Below are positions 8,049 through 16,551 of a stretch of 64,000 nt of DNA, one piece after another. Source of the stretch: Methyloligella solikamskensis (GTDB taxonomy: Bacteria > Pseudomonadota > Alphaproteobacteria > Rhizobiales > Methyloligellaceae); contig NZ_JBHTJO010000002.1 in the NCBI RefSeq assembly GCF_042676065.1, forward strand, positions 124,001 to 188,000, given 5' to 3'. The notes below the pieces were generated by a model. That model ran no database searches. It was not told where the DNA came from and was given only the letters and a program-made list of their open reading frames with translations. A program made the translations under genes and the position numbers. Every line of letters begins with the position of its first letter. The stretch's first letter is position 1.

Positions 8049-9236
8049 CTATTCGCCCGCGAGCAGATCGGCCTGGCTGCGCCGCTCCGCCTGATCGGAG
8101 CCGCGTGTGATCCGCGGTCCCGACTGGGATTGCGACGGCGCGACCTCCGCCGGGCTCTGCTCGAATTCCAGGTTCTCGATCTTGCGGCCCCGCTTGGAGA
8201 TCTTGTCCGACGATGTGACGATCTGGTCGATATCTTTGTTGGCCTGGGCGAAATGGGTCTGCAGATTGCCCACCCTATCGCCCAGCCGCCCGATATCGTC
8301 GCAGAGCATGGCCACCTCCTTCTGGATCAGCCCCGCCTGCTCGCGCATCTTCACGTCCTTCAGGATCGCCTGCATGGTCTGCACCGCCAGCATCAGCATG
8401 TTCGGCGCGCAGATCACGATGCGGGAGCGATGCGCCTTCTGCACCAGATCGGGGAAGTGCTCCGCCAGATCCGCATAGACGGATTCCGAGGGCACGAAGA
8501 GGATGGCGTTGTCTTGGGTCTCGCCTGTGATGAAATATTTCGACGCCATGTCGTCGATATGCTTGGCGACGTCGACCTTGATACGGCGGCCCGCCTCCTT
8601 CTGCTCCTGCTCGCCCCGGGCCACGCGGAACGCCTCGAACCCTTCGAGCGGAAACTTGGCGTCGATCACCACGCCGGCCTCGTTGTTCGGCATGTGGAGC
8701 AGACAATCGGGGCGCTTGCCGTTGGAGAGCGTCGCCTGGAACGTGTAGTGGCCGATCGGCAGCCCGTCCTTGATGATGGTCTCCATGCGCATCTGGCCGA
8801 ACGCGCCGCGCGACTGCTTGTTAGCCAGGATCTGCTGCAGGCTCATCATGTTGGAGGAGAGATCGGTCAGGTTCTTCTGAGCCGTGTCGATCACCGCCAG
8901 CCGCTCGTGCAGCTTGGCGATGCTCTCATTGGTCCGCTGTGCGGTGGTCGTGAGATCGCTGCCGACGCGATGGCTGATCCGGTCCAGCCGCTCGTTCACC
9001 GCCCGCTGAAGCTGGCTGTGGCTCGAATTGCTGGCCTCGGCCAGGGTCTGCAGCCGGAACCTCAGCTCCGCCATCTGCTCGTCCTGGGTCCGGGCCTCAG
9101 TGCGCCGCCGCCCCAGCATCACCATGAAGACGACGAGGAGCGCGATCAGCAAAACCACGACGAGCCCCGCAAGCCCGAGCATCACCATGGCGGGATCGAG
9201 GGAAAGCCCGCCGATCTGAAGAGGTTCGGTCATCAT
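8049..9236 (-). CDS. rmuC: DNA recombination protein RmuC
   Basis: RmuC-family proteins limit inversion at short repeats. About 395 residues: an N-terminal membrane helix (about 10-38), a coiled-coil stretch (about 40-130), then the nuclease-like core with GVVIDAKFPLEGFEAFR and the conserved YFITGETQDNAILFVPSESVYADL. Paired ATG codons at 9236 and 9233 are better starts than the upstream frame opening at 9278, whose residues are not family-like. It lies divergently upstream of def, part of the known rmuC-def-fmt neighbourhood. Confidence 0.93.
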   Translation of the reverse strand: MMTEPLQIGGLSLDPAMVMLGLAGLVVVLLIALLVVFMVMLGRRRTEARTQDEQMAELRFRLQTLAEASNSSHSQLQRAVNERLDRISHRVGSDLTTTAQRTNESIAKLHERLAVIDTAQKNLTDLSSNMMSLQQILANKQSRGAFGQMRMETIIKDGLPIGHYTFQATLSNGKRPDCLLHMPNNEAGVVIDAKFPLEGFEAFRVARGEQEQKEAGRRIKVDVAKHIDDMASKYFITGETQDNAILFVPSESVYADLAEHFPDLVQKAHRSRIVICAPNMLMLAVQTMQAILKDVKMREQAGLIQKEVAMLCDDIGRLGDRVGNLQTHFAQANKDIDQIVTSSDKISKRGRKIENLEFEQSPAEVAPSQSQSGPRITRGSDQAERRSQADLLAGE

Positions 9237-9327
9237 CCGCGGCAATCTAAACCGATTCGCGCCTCCAAATGAGACCAAAACGGGAACATGCTCTGAGTTT
9301 CACGTCCGCTTCTGGGGGCCCGGCGGC

Positions 9328-9368
9328 GTCATCCTGAGGTGCATGCCGAAGGCATGCCTCGAAGGATG
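9328..9368. repeat. Dispersed extragenic repeat, GTCATCCTGAGGTGC family (partial copy)
   Basis: Starts GTCATCCTGAGGTGC and contains an inner palindrome GCATGCC...GGCATGC before CTCGAAGGATG. The same ends occur at 18944-19027 and 53235-53343. It lies in the rmuC-def intergenic region. Confidence 0.6.
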
Positions 9369-9460
9369 CGGCGGCCGTCCAGAAGACGCGGCCCATGCTT
9401 GGCGGCTGCTCGGCAAAGCGCCATTGACCGATCCTGCCGGCGCGCTTATCTCAGCCGCAC

Positions 9461-9979
9461 ATGGCTAAGCTTCCCATCATCACGGTCCCGGATCAGATCC
9501 TGCGCGAGACAGCGGCACCCGTCGAAGACATCGACGATGCCCTGAAGACGCTCATCGACGACATGTTCGAGACCATGTACGAGGCGCCGGGCATCGGTCT
9601 CGCAGCGCCCCAGGTCAATGTCGGCCGCCGGCTGATCGTCATGGACCCGTCCCACGACGAGGATGCGCCGGCCCCGCTGGTGATGATCAATCCGGAGATC
9701 CTGGAGCGCTCTGACGAGCTGCGCACCCATGAGGAGGGCTGCCTCTCGATCCCCGAATACACCGCGGAGATCGAGCGACCCCAGCGCACCCGTGTCCGCT
9801 TCATCGATGCGGAAGGCCGCGAACAGGAACAGGATTTCCTGGATCTCTGGTCCACTCTGGTGCAGCACGAGATCGACCACCTGAACGGCGTGCTGTTCAT
9901 CGACTACCTCTCCCGCCTGAAGCGCGACATGGTCGTCCGCAAGCTCACCAAGCAAAAGCGCACCGAACAGCCGGCCTAG
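9461..9979 (+). CDS. def: Peptide deformylase
   Basis: Removes the formyl group from nascent N-terminal methionine. The 172-residue protein has all three metallo-enzyme motifs: GIGLAAPQ, EGCLS (metal-binding Cys) and QHEIDHLNG (HExxH). It starts MAKLPIITVPDQILR, the usual length for rhizobial enzymes. In related genomes def is followed directly by fmt; here fmt is 5.1 kb downstream, beyond an inserted outer-membrane/autotransporter region. Confidence 0.96.
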   Translation: MAKLPIITVPDQILRETAAPVEDIDDALKTLIDDMFETMYEAPGIGLAAPQVNVGRRLIVMDPSHDEDAPAPLVMINPEILERSDELRTHEEGCLSIPEYTAEIERPQRTRVRFIDAEGREQEQDFLDLWSTLVQHEIDHLNGVLFIDYLSRLKRDMVVRKLTKQKRTEQPA

Positions 9980-10064
9980 CGGGTTGCGTACCTCCACCTC
10001 CCGTTGCTGGCTCAGACCTCAATTCTGAGGTATTTTCGTACAGATTACGGAATAGGGGGACTGG

Positions 10065-11039
10065 ATGAGGTGGGCTGCCGGCGTTCTCGTCTGCGCACTC
10101 ACGGCTGTATTTTCGTTTGGCCCGGCGCTTGCGCTCGAGGGGCCGAACGCTGCCGGTCCCATCGGCGGCACGGACATCCACTCCGGTCAGCTCCCGCCGC
10201 CGGGCGTCTATGGCGGTGCTCTCGGCTACGTTTCCGAGGCCACCGACTTCAAAGGCCCCGATGGCGAAACCCTGTCGGCCTTCCGCGAGGCCGATCTGGA
10301 GAAGCAGTATTTCTCGCCGTTTCTCATGTACGTGCCGGAGTGGAAGCTGTTCGGAGGCTCCGTGGGCGTGCTGGGCTTTTTACCCATGGGCAACCAGTGC
10401 GGCCACTTCCAGATCGGTGAGGCGGAGAATTGCAGCGCAGGGCTCGGCGATCCTTACGTGGAGGTCGACTGGTCGTATTCCTTCGGCCATTACCGGCCGT
10501 CCAAGGACCCGGACGCCTATCCCGTTTTCGAAGGGCTCTCAGTCCTCTTCGGCTTCGGCATCACGTTCCCCTATGGCAGCTATGACGACGACACCAGGCA
10601 AGACCAGATCCTCAGCGCGAGCCTGAATGTCTGGGATTTCTCGCCCTCGGTCGGCATTACGTATGGGACCAAGCCCATTTTCCTGGAGGGCACCGAGTTC
10701 AGCGCCAAGCTCTTCTGGAACAACTATCTGAAGAACCCGTCCTCACGCTACGCGACCGGCGATCTCCTCAATGTGGATTTCGCCATCACCGAGCGCTGGG
10801 GCCGATTCCAGTTTGGCCTCGCCGGCTATTACGCGTGGCAGATCGAGGACGACACATGGGACGGCTTCGTGCTGCCGGCCCATGGCTGGCAGCTGGAAAG
10901 TCTCGGCCTGGGGCCAATCGTCAACTACGACATGCCGGAATACGATGCCTCCGTGAAGGTGAAGTCGTTCTTCACCGCCCACGAGGTGAACGCGATCGAG
11001 GCCTGGTACGTCGTGCTGGGCTGGTCCCAGAAGTTCTGA
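10065..11039 (+). CDS. Secreted outer-membrane protein, phenol-degradation MetA/SphA-like
   Basis: 324 residues with a signal peptide (about 1-24, ending GPALA). The rest alternates short beta strands rich in aromatic residues and ends in phenylalanine (WSQKF), as expected for an outer-membrane beta-barrel. Segments such as YGGALGYVSEATDFKG and FGITFPYGSYDDD recall the putative outer-membrane transporters grouped as Phenol_MetA_deg/SphA. Two cysteines (NQCGHF and ENCSAG) could form a disulfide. Substrate unknown. It lies in the insert between def and fmt. Confidence 0.7.
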   Translation: MRWAAGVLVCALTAVFSFGPALALEGPNAAGPIGGTDIHSGQLPPPGVYGGALGYVSEATDFKGPDGETLSAFREADLEKQYFSPFLMYVPEWKLFGGSVGVLGFLPMGNQCGHFQIGEAENCSAGLGDPYVEVDWSYSFGHYRPSKDPDAYPVFEGLSVLFGFGITFPYGSYDDDTRQDQILSASLNVWDFSPSVGITYGTKPIFLEGTEFSAKLFWNNYLKNPSSRYATGDLLNVDFAITERWGRFQFGLAGYYAWQIEDDTWDGFVLPAHGWQLESLGLGPIVNYDMPEYDASVKVKSFFTAHEVNAIEAWYVVLGWSQKF

Positions 11040-11043
11040 CGCG

Positions 11044-11364
11044 TTAGCAGTTCGCCTCGACCAGAGCCTGGCCGGCATCGACCAGGTTCGGGTCGTCCGT
11101 CAGCTCCAGCACCTTGTGGGCGTCGCTGCAATTCTGGGCCGGGTCGTCATTGGCCGAGGCGCGCAGACCGTAGAACATCCCAACAAGCTCGTTTTCCGCC
11201 TGGGAATTGTCGATCAGCCGGGTGCAGGCATCCACGATCTCCGGATTGCTGCCCTGACCCTGGGTGCAGATCGCGAAATCCTGCTCCAGCGTGTCGTAGG
11301 CGGAAGCGGGCACGCTGGCGATCAAGGCGATGCCGAAAATCGGCAGAAGAAATTTGGCGGACAT
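11044..11364 (-). CDS. Small secreted protein with Cys-pairs, TPR/Sel1-like fragment
   Basis: 106 residues with a signal peptide (MSAKFLLPIFGIALIASVPASA). The mature part has four cysteines (AICTQ, DACTR, QNCSD and EANC) and the phrase IVDACTRLIDN, which resembles the first helix pair of secreted TPR proteins common in Rhizobiales. Too short for a full repeat array. The ATG at 11364 is chosen because AGGGAG precedes it at good spacing; an upstream ATG at 11397 lacks this. It converges on the outer-membrane gene, ending 4 bp from it. Confidence 0.65.
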   Translation of the reverse strand: MSAKFLLPIFGIALIASVPASAYDTLEQDFAICTQGQGSNPEIVDACTRLIDNSQAENELVGMFYGLRASANDDPAQNCSDAHKVLELTDDPNLVDAGQALVEANC

Positions 11365-11511
11365 TCTCGTCTCCCTAGACGTGTAAACATTGAGCAAGAG
11401 ACGAGTTTAGCGGGAAAAATGCGACCCGCGATAAAGATTGTATGAAATAAGGAGACGCAACCGTAAACGGTTCAGCCGATTGGCTTTTCTCCCTTCGCTG
11501 CGAGGAGCCCC

Positions 11512-14500
11512 CTAGAACTTCCAACTCGCACGACCCTTGATGCCGTGCTCGTCAGCGTCGGAGGTGAACTGGCCGTCATAGGCGATGGAGAGCGTCGCGT
11601 CGGGCGTCACCGCAAAGTCGAGGCCGGCCTGAACGAGAGCAGAGTCACGCGCGATCGGCGTGCCCTGGATGGAGAAGTCCGGCCCGGCGGACGCGAAGGC
11701 GAGCGCAAGGTCCGTATCGACCGAGTCGAAGGCATGGAGCCAGGCGACGGAGACGTTGGGCGTGATGACCGTGTCGCCGAAAGCCATGGTGGTGGCGGCC
11801 CGGAAACCGGTCGTGGAGTAGGTCACATCTTCGTTGTAGCCGGCCGATGTCAGTGCTGCGAGGGCACCGCTCTCGGTGAAGCCGTCGGTCTCCTGGTGAA
11901 CGTAGGCCAGGCCGGAGAAGCCCTCCAAGGCGACGCTCGGATGCAGAACGACGGGATAGGCGATCTCGCCGAAGAGCTGACCGCGATCGCCGTCGTAGGA
12001 GGCTTCCTCAAACTCACTGAAGCCCGGGAAGACGACATTGCGGCTCGTCTCGATATCCTGCCAGGACCAAGCGCCGCCGCCGCGCAGGTTGAAGCGGTTC
12101 ACCTTGCCGGAGCCGTAGAGGACCAGGTGGTAGGCATCGACATTGGCCGAGGACAGCCGGGCGTCCTCATCGAGACCGGTGTAGCTGTAGCCGGCCGCGA
12201 TACCGGCCCGCCAGCCGGGCATCACCTCGGCGTCCACACCGGAGATGAAACCGCCCATGTCGCGGTCGAGGGAGGCGGCATTCCCGTTGCCGTCGAAGCT
12301 CGCCCAGGACCCGAACCCTTGCGTCCAGAAGACTGGGCCTTCGCTCACGGCCGGAAGCGGCTCGTAAGAGCCGAGATCCTTGGAGCCGTAGCCGAGCGCC
12401 ATCATGTTGGCGGTGGGATCGGCGCTCGCCGTCTGGGTCGATTGCGGACCGCCGCCGCCGAGCCCCGTGCCGCCATAGCTCGCCTGGATCATCCGGCCCA
12501 TGACCGCATCGCGGACGTGCCGGCCTTCATCCAGCAGCGCACCGCCGACAGAGGCGTGGATCTCGCCCGACAGGGCATTAAAGGCTTGGCGTGCGCCGGC
12601 TGCCGTCTGGTTCAGGATATCGAGGAAGAGTTCGTTGTCCGTCGGAAAGACATCCAGCGCCTGCGCCACGTTGCACTGGTTCGAAGAGGTCGCGACCGCG
12701 CAGAAGCTCAAGAAAGTCTCTTCGCCCGTATTCGTATCGATGACGACCGCCCGTTCTAGGGTCAGGTAGACGCTGTTGGCGTCGTAGCTGAGCGTCGGAT
12801 CGAGGAAGGCCAGATTGCTCGTAACGTCTGTGAAAGTGCCGCTTACTCCGCCGCCAGCCGTCAGGATCGTGTAGGTGGTCTTGGGGTCGTAATCGCCGTT
12901 CTGGGCCAGCACACTCACGGTGCCGCCATTGATGCTGGCCGTACCGGTCGCGTTGATCAGGTCGGAATTGCCGGCCGCATCGACCTCGACTTTATAGGTG
13001 GAGCCGGAATTGAAGGTGACGTTACCAGCCACATTGATAGTTCCGATGGAGTTGCCGGGGGCGAATGTGCCGCCATTGTCGATAACCGTTGTAGGCAGAA
13101 CGCCCGTGCCGCCAAGTTCGCCGGCCCCAGACACTGTCACGCCGCTTGAACTTGCGATCGAGCCGTTCACCCCGAGACGGCCTTCGGTTACGCCGGTCGC
13201 ACCGGTGTAGAGATTGATCCCCGTTAGTTCCAGAGTGCCGCCGCCGGTTTTGACGAGAGACCAGCTTCCGGCATTGGAACCGGTGCCGCCGACGCCTGTC
13301 TGATCGGCGATGACGTCCTGGACAATCTGGGTCTGGCCAGCACCGGGCTGGAAGGTCGCCGTTCCATTCCCCTGCAGGAACAGGCCCGATCCGAAGGCCG
13401 CTCCCGCCGGATTGCTGCCGGGGGATTGGCCACCGGCAACACTGCCGCCGTTCACTTCAAATCCGTCTTCGACGGTCAGAGCCGCCCCCTCCATGACGAA
13501 AAGTCCGCCGCCCATACCGGCCCCGCCGCCGCCTGTGGAACCACTACCGCCGGCGCCGCCAAATCCACCCGCACTGTTATTTCCACCGCCGCCGCCCCCG
13601 CCAAATCCACCCGCGCCGCCGTTCAAAACGGCTGCGCCGCCGCCGCCGCCGAAGCCGCCCGGGCCGCCCGCAGATGAACCAAGGGTATTGCCGCCGCCGC
13701 CGCCGCCGCCGCCGAAGCCGCCCGCACCGCCTGTCGAGCTACTGCCGCCGCCGCCGCCGCCGCCTGAGAATTCACCGCCCGGTCCACCATTTACACCAGC
13801 CGCGCTGCCGGTCCCGCCGTTCGGGCCGCCGCCATCAGCGCCAGTGCTCGAAGTGCTGGACTGCCCGGTTTGGCCCGCAAATGCGCCGCCGCCGCCATGT
13901 CCTCCGCCAGGGCTGCCGTCGCCGCCGCCGCCTCCATCGCCCCCGAGACCGCCGCCGCCCCCACCATGCACGGCCCCTGCTGCTCTACTACCGCCGTCGC
14001 CGCCATGCGCTTCGTTGTCGAGAAACTGCACCCCGCGCAGCGTGACATTTGCGGCAGAGTTTCCGCCTTCATTGCCCCGGACGAAAAGAGCGCCGCCGGC
14101 TCCCAATCCGCCGCCGCCGCCAATCCCGGCACTCCCACCGTCGCCGCCTTGCGCCACGCCGTTCGCAAGCGTGACATTCTCGATGACGACGGCTCCGGTG
14201 TTCGCGAAGAAGATGCGCTGGGTGCTTTGACCGTTGATCGTATGTCCGCCGCCCGAAATCGTGAGCTGTTTAGCAAAAGAACTATTGAGAACGGGAAGCG
14301 CTGCGCTGAGAGCGATGTCGGCGCCCACATTGATGGTATTGGCCGCGTCACCATTGCTATTCGCCGTGGTTATGGCGGTCGCCAGAGATGCCTCATCGGT
14401 GACGTTGAAAACAGCGGCTAGGGTCGGCCCAGACGCGGCGAAAGGGAGAGCTGCCAAACCGGCGACTATTGCTGTCTTGGCGCAAGCGGCACAGGCGCGG

Positions 14501-14574
14501 CCAGAGTAGCCGGTCAGCGCTCCCGACAAGACAGTGGTCGAAAGAAGAAATTGCCGCTTAGTTGAAGTTTTCAC
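11512..14574 (-). CDS. Large glycine-rich autotransporter (type Va secretion)
   Basis: About 1020 residues. An extended signal region holding CAACAK is followed by a beta-helix-like start (FNVTDEASLATAITTANS), then roughly 200 residues of GGGGG-rich low complexity and a beta-strand-repeat stretch (TGINLYTGATGVTEGRLGVNG, GGTFAPGNSIGTINV). The C-terminal autotransporter barrel is about 280 residues, ending in ASWKF. Likely exports its passenger to the cell surface, for adhesion or aggregation (inference). The GTG at 14574, with CTGGGGG just upstream, is preferred; an ATG at 14673 would add 33 residues ahead of the signal. Its barrel end is duplicated at 14788-15039. Confidence 0.85.
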   Translation of the reverse strand: MKTSTKRQFLLSTTVLSGALTGYSGRACAACAKTAIVAGLAALPFAASGPTLAAVFNVTDEASLATAITTANSNGDAANTINVGADIALSAALPVLNSSFAKQLTISGGGHTINGQSTQRIFFANTGAVVIENVTLANGVAQGGDGGSAGIGGGGGLGAGGALFVRGNEGGNSAANVTLRGVQFLDNEAHGGDGGSRAAGAVHGGGGGGLGGDGGGGGDGSPGGGHGGGGAFAGQTGQSSTSSTGADGGGPNGGTGSAAGVNGGPGGEFSGGGGGGGSSSTGGAGGFGGGGGGGGNTLGSSAGGPGGFGGGGGAAVLNGGAGGFGGGGGGGNNSAGGFGGAGGSGSTGGGGAGMGGGLFVMEGAALTVEDGFEVNGGSVAGGQSPGSNPAGAAFGSGLFLQGNGTATFQPGAGQTQIVQDVIADQTGVGGTGSNAGSWSLVKTGGGTLELTGINLYTGATGVTEGRLGVNGSIASSSGVTVSGAGELGGTGVLPTTVIDNGGTFAPGNSIGTINVAGNVTFNSGSTYKVEVDAAGNSDLINATGTASINGGTVSVLAQNGDYDPKTTYTILTAGGGVSGTFTDVTSNLAFLDPTLSYDANSVYLTLERAVVIDTNTGEETFLSFCAVATSSNQCNVAQALDVFPTDNELFLDILNQTAAGARQAFNALSGEIHASVGGALLDEGRHVRDAVMGRMIQASYGGTGLGGGGPQSTQTASADPTANMMALGYGSKDLGSYEPLPAVSEGPVFWTQGFGSWASFDGNGNAASLDRDMGGFISGVDAEVMPGWRAGIAAGYSYTGLDEDARLSSANVDAYHLVLYGSGKVNRFNLRGGGAWSWQDIETSRNVVFPGFSEFEEASYDGDRGQLFGEIAYPVVLHPSVALEGFSGLAYVHQETDGFTESGALAALTSAGYNEDVTYSTTGFRAATTMAFGDTVITPNVSVAWLHAFDSVDTDLALAFASAGPDFSIQGTPIARDSALVQAGLDFAVTPDATLSIAYDGQFTSDADEHGIKGRASWKF
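13500..14135 (-). repeat. Low-complexity GCC/GGC-triplet tract coding polyglycine
   Basis: Within the autotransporter passenger, long runs of GCC triplets (read on the plus strand) encode blocks of three to eight glycines separated by small residues such as FGG, AGG and STGG. The tract is coding, not a CRISPR-like array, because unit length and spacers are irregular. It is prone to slippage, and the complement reads as a proline-rich open frame that is not a gene. Confidence 0.75.
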
Positions 14575-14787
14575 GCATGCCCCCAGGTGCAATCGGGGCA
14601 AGTCCCGCGTGGAAGTTATGAAGTAGCTATGAGTATGGTGGCGAACGTAGCCCGAAAACATCGGGGGAGGCACGGGGTAAATCTCAGAAAGGACGTTGGC
14701 TGATGTTTCGCCACGCGATTGTTGCCATCAGGTCACGCAACTCTACCTGAAGCGGTACCCGGTACACATAACGCCCTGATGCGCCTA

Positions 14788-15039
14788 TCAGAACTTCCAG
14801 GAAGCGCGGCCCTTGATGCCGTGCTCTTGCTCCTCGGAGGCGAACTGTCCGTCATAGGCGATGGAGAGCGTCGCGTTGGCGGAGGCCGCGAAGTCGAGAC
14901 CGGCCTGGACGAGAGCGCTGTCGCGCGCAATGGGCGTGCCCTGGATAGAGAAGTCCGGTCCGGCGGAGGCGAAGGCCAGCGCCAGGTCGGTATCGACCGA
15001 GTCGAAGGCATGGAGCCAGGCGACGGAGAGGTTCGGCGC
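14788..15039 (-). pseudogene. Truncated duplicate of the autotransporter beta-barrel C-terminus
   Basis: About 83 codons align with the last 83 residues of the intact autotransporter: both contain SVAWLHAFDSVDTDLALAFA, the PIARDSALVQAGLDFA segment and the end HGIKGRASWKF. Differences are scattered (for example SANATLS versus TPDATLS), so this is a diverged copy rather than an assembly echo. Homology stops abruptly around 15036-15040, 55 bases before fmt. It has no signal peptide or passenger. An ATG at 15060 opens the frame but is not a credible start. Confidence 0.8.
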
Positions 15040-15092
15040 GTCATGTGCGAGTCGCTGCACAAACGTTTCCCCGGCATGCTAAACACCCGCCC

Positions 15093-16019
15093 ATGCGCAT
15101 CGTCTTCATGGGCACGCCGGATTTTTCGGTGCCCACCCTCAAAGCGATTCTCGCCGCCGGCCACGAGGTCGTCGCGGTCTACAGCCAGCCGCCGCGGGCC
15201 GCCGGGCGGGGGATGAGGCTGCGGCCCTCGCCGGTCCATGCCTTTGCCGAGGAGCAGGGACTTCCCGTGTTCACGCCGGAGAAGCTGAAATCGGAGGACG
15301 AGCAGGCGCGGTTCACGGCTCTGAATGCCGATGCGGCCGTGGTGATCGCCTACGGCCTGATCCTGCCCCGCGCGATTCTGGAGGCGCCGCGCGAAGGCTG
15401 CTTCAACGTCCATGCCTCGCTCCTGCCGCGCTGGCGGGGCGCCGCCCCGATCCAGCGTGCGATCATGGAGGGCGATACGGAAACCGGCACGACGATCATG
15501 CGGATGGATGAGGGCCTCGACACCGGCGATATCTGCCTCCAGGTGGAGCTGCCGATTACGCCGGATATGACCGCGGGCGCGCTCCACGACGCTCTGGCCG
15601 AGCAAGGGGCGGCGCTCATGGTCGAGGCCCTGGGCAGAGCAGAAGAGGGAAAGCTCGCCTGCACACCCCAGCCGCAAGAGGGCGTCACCTATGCGGCCAA
15701 GATCTCCTCCGCCGACGGCCGCATCGATTGGAGGAAGCCTGCCAAAGAGATTCACAACCAGATCCGGGGTTTGAGCCCCTATCCGGGCGCCTGGTGCGAG
15801 ATCGAAAGGGAAGGCAAGCAAGAACGCCTGAAGCTGCTGCGCGCCGAGATTGCGGACGGAAACGGCGAGCCCGGCACCGTCATCGCCGAACCTCTGGTCG
15901 TGGCTTGTGGGGAGGTAGCGATCCGGCTCTTGGAGCTTCAGCGCGCGGGTAAGAAGCCCATGAGCGCAGACGATTTCCTGCGCGGGGTCCCGCTCACGAA
16001 GGGCGCCAAGCTGCTCTAG
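15093..16019 (+). CDS. fmt: Methionyl-tRNA formyltransferase
   Basis: Formylates initiator Met-tRNA. 308 residues: MRIVFMGTPDFSVPTLKAI at the start, the catalytic region CFNVHASLLPRWRGAAPIQ (Asn and His) and the following MDEGLDTGDI (Asp), then a C-terminal OB-like domain. The ATG at 15093 fits family starts. The gene ends 4 bp inside the opposite-strand flavin-oxidase-like gene. Its upstream 55 bases abut an autotransporter remnant, so its promoter was probably remodelled when the def-fmt pair was split. Confidence 0.96.
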   Translation: MRIVFMGTPDFSVPTLKAILAAGHEVVAVYSQPPRAAGRGMRLRPSPVHAFAEEQGLPVFTPEKLKSEDEQARFTALNADAAVVIAYGLILPRAILEAPREGCFNVHASLLPRWRGAAPIQRAIMEGDTETGTTIMRMDEGLDTGDICLQVELPITPDMTAGALHDALAEQGAALMVEALGRAEEGKLACTPQPQEGVTYAAKISSADGRIDWRKPAKEIHNQIRGLSPYPGAWCEIEREGKQERLKLLRAEIADGNGEPGTVIAEPLVVACGEVAIRLLELQRAGKKPMSADDFLRGVPLTKGAKLL

Positions 16020-16474
16020 GCGAGGTCCGCCTCGCTCACCTCAACCGTATCCGCGTGACCGAAGCCCTTGCTGTAATCGAGCACCGAGATCACCTTCGGC
16101 ACCACACGGACCACATGCACTTCCGAGGCTTCGGGGATCGGCATATCGCTATATTCGGGATATTTCTGCGCCATCAGCGACATGGCCTCCTGCACGCTCG
16201 CATCGTCGAGAAAGGCATGCGCCGCCATGGAGACGCCTTCGATCGCCATGGGGTTGGAGACGTCGTGATCGATGGTGAGCGAGACCCGGTTGTCGCGCGT
16301 GAGATTGGTGGCCTTCTGGCTGTCCCGGCCGCAGACGAAATAGAGCGTCAGCCCCTTATTGCCGAAGCCGACGGTGGTGACCTGGGGCCAGCCGTCCTCC
16401 CGCAGGGTGCCGACGCTCATGATGCGGTTATCGTTGAGGATGGAGAGCGCTTTATCCTTCAGAGACTTTTCCAT
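16016..16474 (-). CDS. Pyridoxamine 5'-phosphate oxidase-like (split-barrel FMN) protein
   Basis: 152 residues of split-barrel fold: RIMSVGTLREDGWPQVTTVG, LYFVCGRDSQKATNL and RVSLTIDHDVS match the PPOX family, whose members bind FMN, F420 or heme. The ATG at 16474 (MEKSLKDKAL) is preferred because the domain starts there; an open frame up to 16549 has unconserved, Arg-rich residues. It is transcribed against fmt and truA, which normally follow each other, and its stop overlaps fmt by 4 bp. Substrate unknown. Confidence 0.8.
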   Translation of the reverse strand: MEKSLKDKALSILNDNRIMSVGTLREDGWPQVTTVGFGNKGLTLYFVCGRDSQKATNLTRDNRVSLTIDHDVSNPMAIEGVSMAAHAFLDDASVQEAMSLMAQKYPEYSDMPIPEASEVHVVRVVPKVISVLDYSKGFGHADTVEVSEADLA

Positions 16475-16551
16475 AACTCTATCCGCCTGTTTCCTTGAGG
16501 TGCCGTCCCGTCTCCGCCTAAGCATCGGACAGGACGCCGTGGTCATCAACT

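Noticed and set aside
13500..14135. CRISPR-like array appearance
   Set aside because: Units are irregular GCC runs within an open reading frame; there are no equal-length repeats or spacers and no cas genes.
13310..14230. A proline-rich plus-strand frame of about 300 residues
   Set aside because: It is the complement of the glycine-rich autotransporter passenger: GGC triplets read as proline codons on the other strand.
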